Shown piece by piece: positions 6,132 through 6,950 of a DNA stretch of 6,950 bases. The stretch covers positions 1-6,950 of the forward strand of contig JAGHYO010000116.1 of NCBI GenBank assembly GCA_017743605.1, written 5' to 3'. Every line of letters starts with the position of its first letter. Position 1 is the first letter of the stretch. The position numbers and the translations under genes were made by a program. The notes under the pieces were generated by a model. It ran no database searches. It was given only the letters and a program-made list of their open reading frames with translations, and had not been told where the DNA came from. Origin of the DNA: Thermoflexus sp. (GTDB taxonomy: Bacteria > Chloroflexota > Anaerolineae > Thermoflexales > Thermoflexaceae).

Positions 6132-6372
6132 CCAGGGCGCGTTTCATCCCGCGGCGATGTCCGTCCGGTGCCGGATACAGCTTGAAGGTCGCGTGACCAC
6201 AGGAGGCTTGGGGCAACTGCGCGCAATTGTCCCATACCGCTCGCAGACAGCGAACCGGAAGTAGGGGCTCTGAGCCACTGGTCCGGCCGGGGAAACCTGG
6301 GCGTCGGGATTCGGGAAGGGCCTGCCGATCCTCCCTCGTTACCGGACCGATGACGGCCTGTCATGGCCTTCT
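6132..6372. other. Intergenic region between toxin-like gene and acetyltransferase gene
   Basis: No convincing gene in either strand. A minus-strand open frame (6364-6122) starts 8 bases after the toxin-like stop behind AGAAGG, but its product is low-complexity (rich in Arg, Gly, Ser, Pro) without recognisable structure. The region holds the palindrome at 6214-6229 and a weak 5-bp inverted repeat ATGAC/GTCAT at 6350-6364, and should contain the acetyltransferase promoter, though no strong -35/-10 pair was seen. Confidence 0.45.
6214..6229. promoter_or_regulatory. Near-perfect 16-bp palindrome, candidate operator
   Basis: CAACTGCGCGCAATTG is symmetric except for one mismatched pair and is flanked by GGG on the left and TCCC on the right. 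It lies about 100 bases upstream of the acetyltransferase TTG start, a plausible place for a dimeric regulator to bind. The central GCGCGC makes some symmetry likely by chance in GC-rich DNA. Confidence 0.25.
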
Positions 6373-6618
6373 TCAGCGATACGCGTCGTTCCGCTTGCGG
6401 ATGTCCTCGATCTGAAGGGTGTGCTCATCCCAGGTTAGGTAGATCCGATATTCGCCTGCGCGATACGATAACAGTTCTCCCCGATCGTGGCGGATCTTCG
6501 TCAACGGGGGGCGCTGGGCCCGCTCCAGCTGATGGATCCGCCGCATGACCTGCTCCCGATGCTTGGGATGCAGCTCTTCCAGCGCGCGCCAAGCCCGCTC
6601 GGTGATCCGAAGCAACAT
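6373..6618 (-). CDS. RelE/ParE-like toxin family small protein, no visible antitoxin
   Basis: An 81-residue basic protein resembling RelE/ParE-superfamily toxins, whose RelE branch cuts mRNA on the ribosome. It begins with a beta strand (MLLRITE), has two helices (about 7-33, including AWRALEELHPKHREQVMRRI), and continues with KIRHDRGELLSYRAGEYRIYLTW (41-63) and IEDIRKRNDAYR (70-81). R53, R58, R74, R76 and the near-terminal Tyr80 match the basic and Tyr positions expected of RelE-type active sites. I chose ATG 6618 because it gives the usual RelE length and has GAGG a few bases upstream. The longer in-frame ATG at 6666 lacks a ribosome binding site and sits in a promoter-like AT-rich patch. 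Antitoxin genes usually lie directly beside the toxin; the partial gene upstream (146 bases away) does not resemble RelB, Phd or HTH antitoxins, and nothing convincing lies downstream. It may be solitary, have an unrecognised partner, or be a non-toxic relative. Confidence 0.75.
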   Translation of the reverse strand: MLLRITERAWRALEELHPKHREQVMRRIHQLERAQRPPLTKIRHDRGELLSYRAGEYRIYLTWDEHTLQIEDIRKRNDAYR

Positions 6619-6667
6619 TGGAACCTCACCACCTTCTCCCGCCATCCATGACCTGTTCTCTAACATT

Positions 6668-6673
6668 ATTTTA
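6668..6673 (-). promoter_or_regulatory. Possible -10 element for the toxin-like gene
   Basis: TAAAAT on the minus strand lies in a locally AT-rich island (about 6659-6676) within GC-rich DNA. It would place transcription start near 6661 and give a leader of about 43 bases before ATG 6618. No good -35 hexamer is present (TTCGCC is 19 bases further upstream), so this is a weak call. Confidence 0.25.
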
Positions 6674-6710
6674 CATCGGCCGGTTTCCCTCCGGCGAATT
6701 TGAGGCCCCT

Positions 6711-6726
6711 ATCCCCAAGAGGGGAT
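6711..6726 (-). terminator. Short hairpin after the truncated gene, weak terminator candidate
   Basis: ATCCCC and GGGGAT form a 6-bp perfect stem with a 4-base loop, about 40 bases past the stop codon of the truncated minus-strand gene and before the toxin-like gene's promoter patch. No U-tract follows. A second short inverted repeat (GCCGG/CCGGC, 6679-6695) lies next to it. Either could separate the two transcripts. Confidence 0.25.
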
Positions 6727-6764
6727 CCCCGACCAGGATCCGGTGGCTGAGCATTTTTGGATTT

Positions 6765-6922
6765 TCAGGTCACTTTTTCCAAGATCTGTTCCAGCTGGAC
6801 CCGGCATGTTTCGATGAGCCGGGTGATCCGAAGGGGGTCCCGGGGGGTTGCCCAGAGCGCCTGCTGGAGGGCATCCAGCGTGCGGGCAAGGTCGTTCCAG
6901 GCCTGGAGGAGGGGATCTGGGC
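6765..6922 (-). CDS. C-terminal fragment of an unidentified protein, cut by the contig end
   Basis: The minus-strand frame read inward from the adapter junction is open for 51 codons and ends at TGA (6767-6765). It reads as protein-like amphipathic helices, including LLQAWNDLARTLDALQQALW, then a Pro-containing turn (TPRDPLRI) and RLIETCRVQLEQILEKVT. Leu, Gln and Glu spacing and codon use look like real coding sequence, unlike the overlapping frame that starts in the adapter. There is no start inside the window, so only the C-terminus is present. I do not recognise the family; a helical bundle or coiled-coil tail is all that can be said. It lies upstream of the toxin-like gene on the same strand, 146 bases away, and does not look like a known antitoxin C-terminus. 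Confidence 0.55.
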
Positions 6923-6950
6923 CTGTCTCTTATACACATCTCCGAGCCCA
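6923..6950. other. Nextera transposase sequencing adapter (contaminant)
   Basis: The sequence CTGTCTCTTATACACATCT followed by CCGAGCCCA is the Tn5 mosaic end plus the start of the Illumina Nextera read-2 adapter. It is library-preparation sequence, not genome. The genomic contig ends at about 6922. On the minus strand it supplies a false start whose product begins MCIRDR, a known artefact signature in protein databases. Confidence 0.98.

Noticed and set aside
5450..6196. 248-codon + strand frame antisense to the acetyltransferase
   Set aside because: The opposite strand carries clear GNAT motifs and a perfect Shine-Dalgarno; this frame has no recognisable domain.
6122..6364. 80-codon minus-strand frame just after the toxin-like gene, considered as an antitoxin
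   Set aside because: Although AGAAGG precedes its ATG, the product is Arg/Gly/Ser/Pro-rich without HTH or antitoxin features and runs into the acetyltransferase ribosome binding site.
6709..6939. 76-codon minus-strand open frame beginning MCIRDR
   Set aside because: Its start lies in the Nextera adapter and its frame differs from the protein-like one ending at 6765; this N-terminus is a known artefact.

Overview
This is a GC-rich window whose genes use GTG and TTG as well as ATG starts and carry strong third-position G/C bias. It looks like the end of an assembled metagenomic or draft contig: the last 28 bases are a Nextera transposase adapter, so only about 6922 bases are genomic. The gene content (a variant FeoB followed by a Cys-rich FeoA-like protein, a secreted phospholipase D-like protein framed by lamin-tail domains, GTAGGAGGGGC-type interspersed repeats) would fit a thermophilic Chloroflexota bacterium. 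That assignment is an inference from style and gene families, not something the sequence proves.

Layout. Positions 1-372 hold a mosaic of about nine REP-like palindromic elements in mostly alternating orientation with conserved linkers. A non-coding leader of about 180 bases follows. On the + strand comes a two-gene ferrous iron uptake operon: a FeoB-type transporter (554-2527) and, 4 bases later, a FeoA-domain protein with an eight-cysteine N-terminal module (2532-2951). This is the reverse of the usual feoA-feoB order. The operon converges with the rest of the window, which is on the minus strand. Only 26 bases separate the two coding regions, and a 10-bp perfect hairpin lies at the boundary.

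Reading the minus strand in its own direction (high to low coordinates), there is: the C-terminal end of an unknown protein running off the contig (6922-6765), a RelE/ParE-like toxin-type small protein with no visible antitoxin (6618-6373), a GNAT acetyltransferase (6115-5579) with a very strong Shine-Dalgarno sequence inside a start-codon hairpin, and a large predicted secreted phospholipase D-like protein (5425-2978).

Functional links. FeoB and the FeoA-like protein plausibly work together in GTP-dependent Fe(II) import. The minus-strand genes show no obvious shared pathway and have gaps of 150-260 bases between them, so they need not form one operon. No CRISPR array, rRNA, tRNA, transposase or integrase was seen. 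I did not find a clear new multi-gene system. The items most worth a second look are the Cys-rich FeoA fusion paired with a FeoB carrying an altered membrane-core motif, the LTD-PLD-PLD-LTD protein with one atypical HKD motif, and the self-complementary ribosome binding site.
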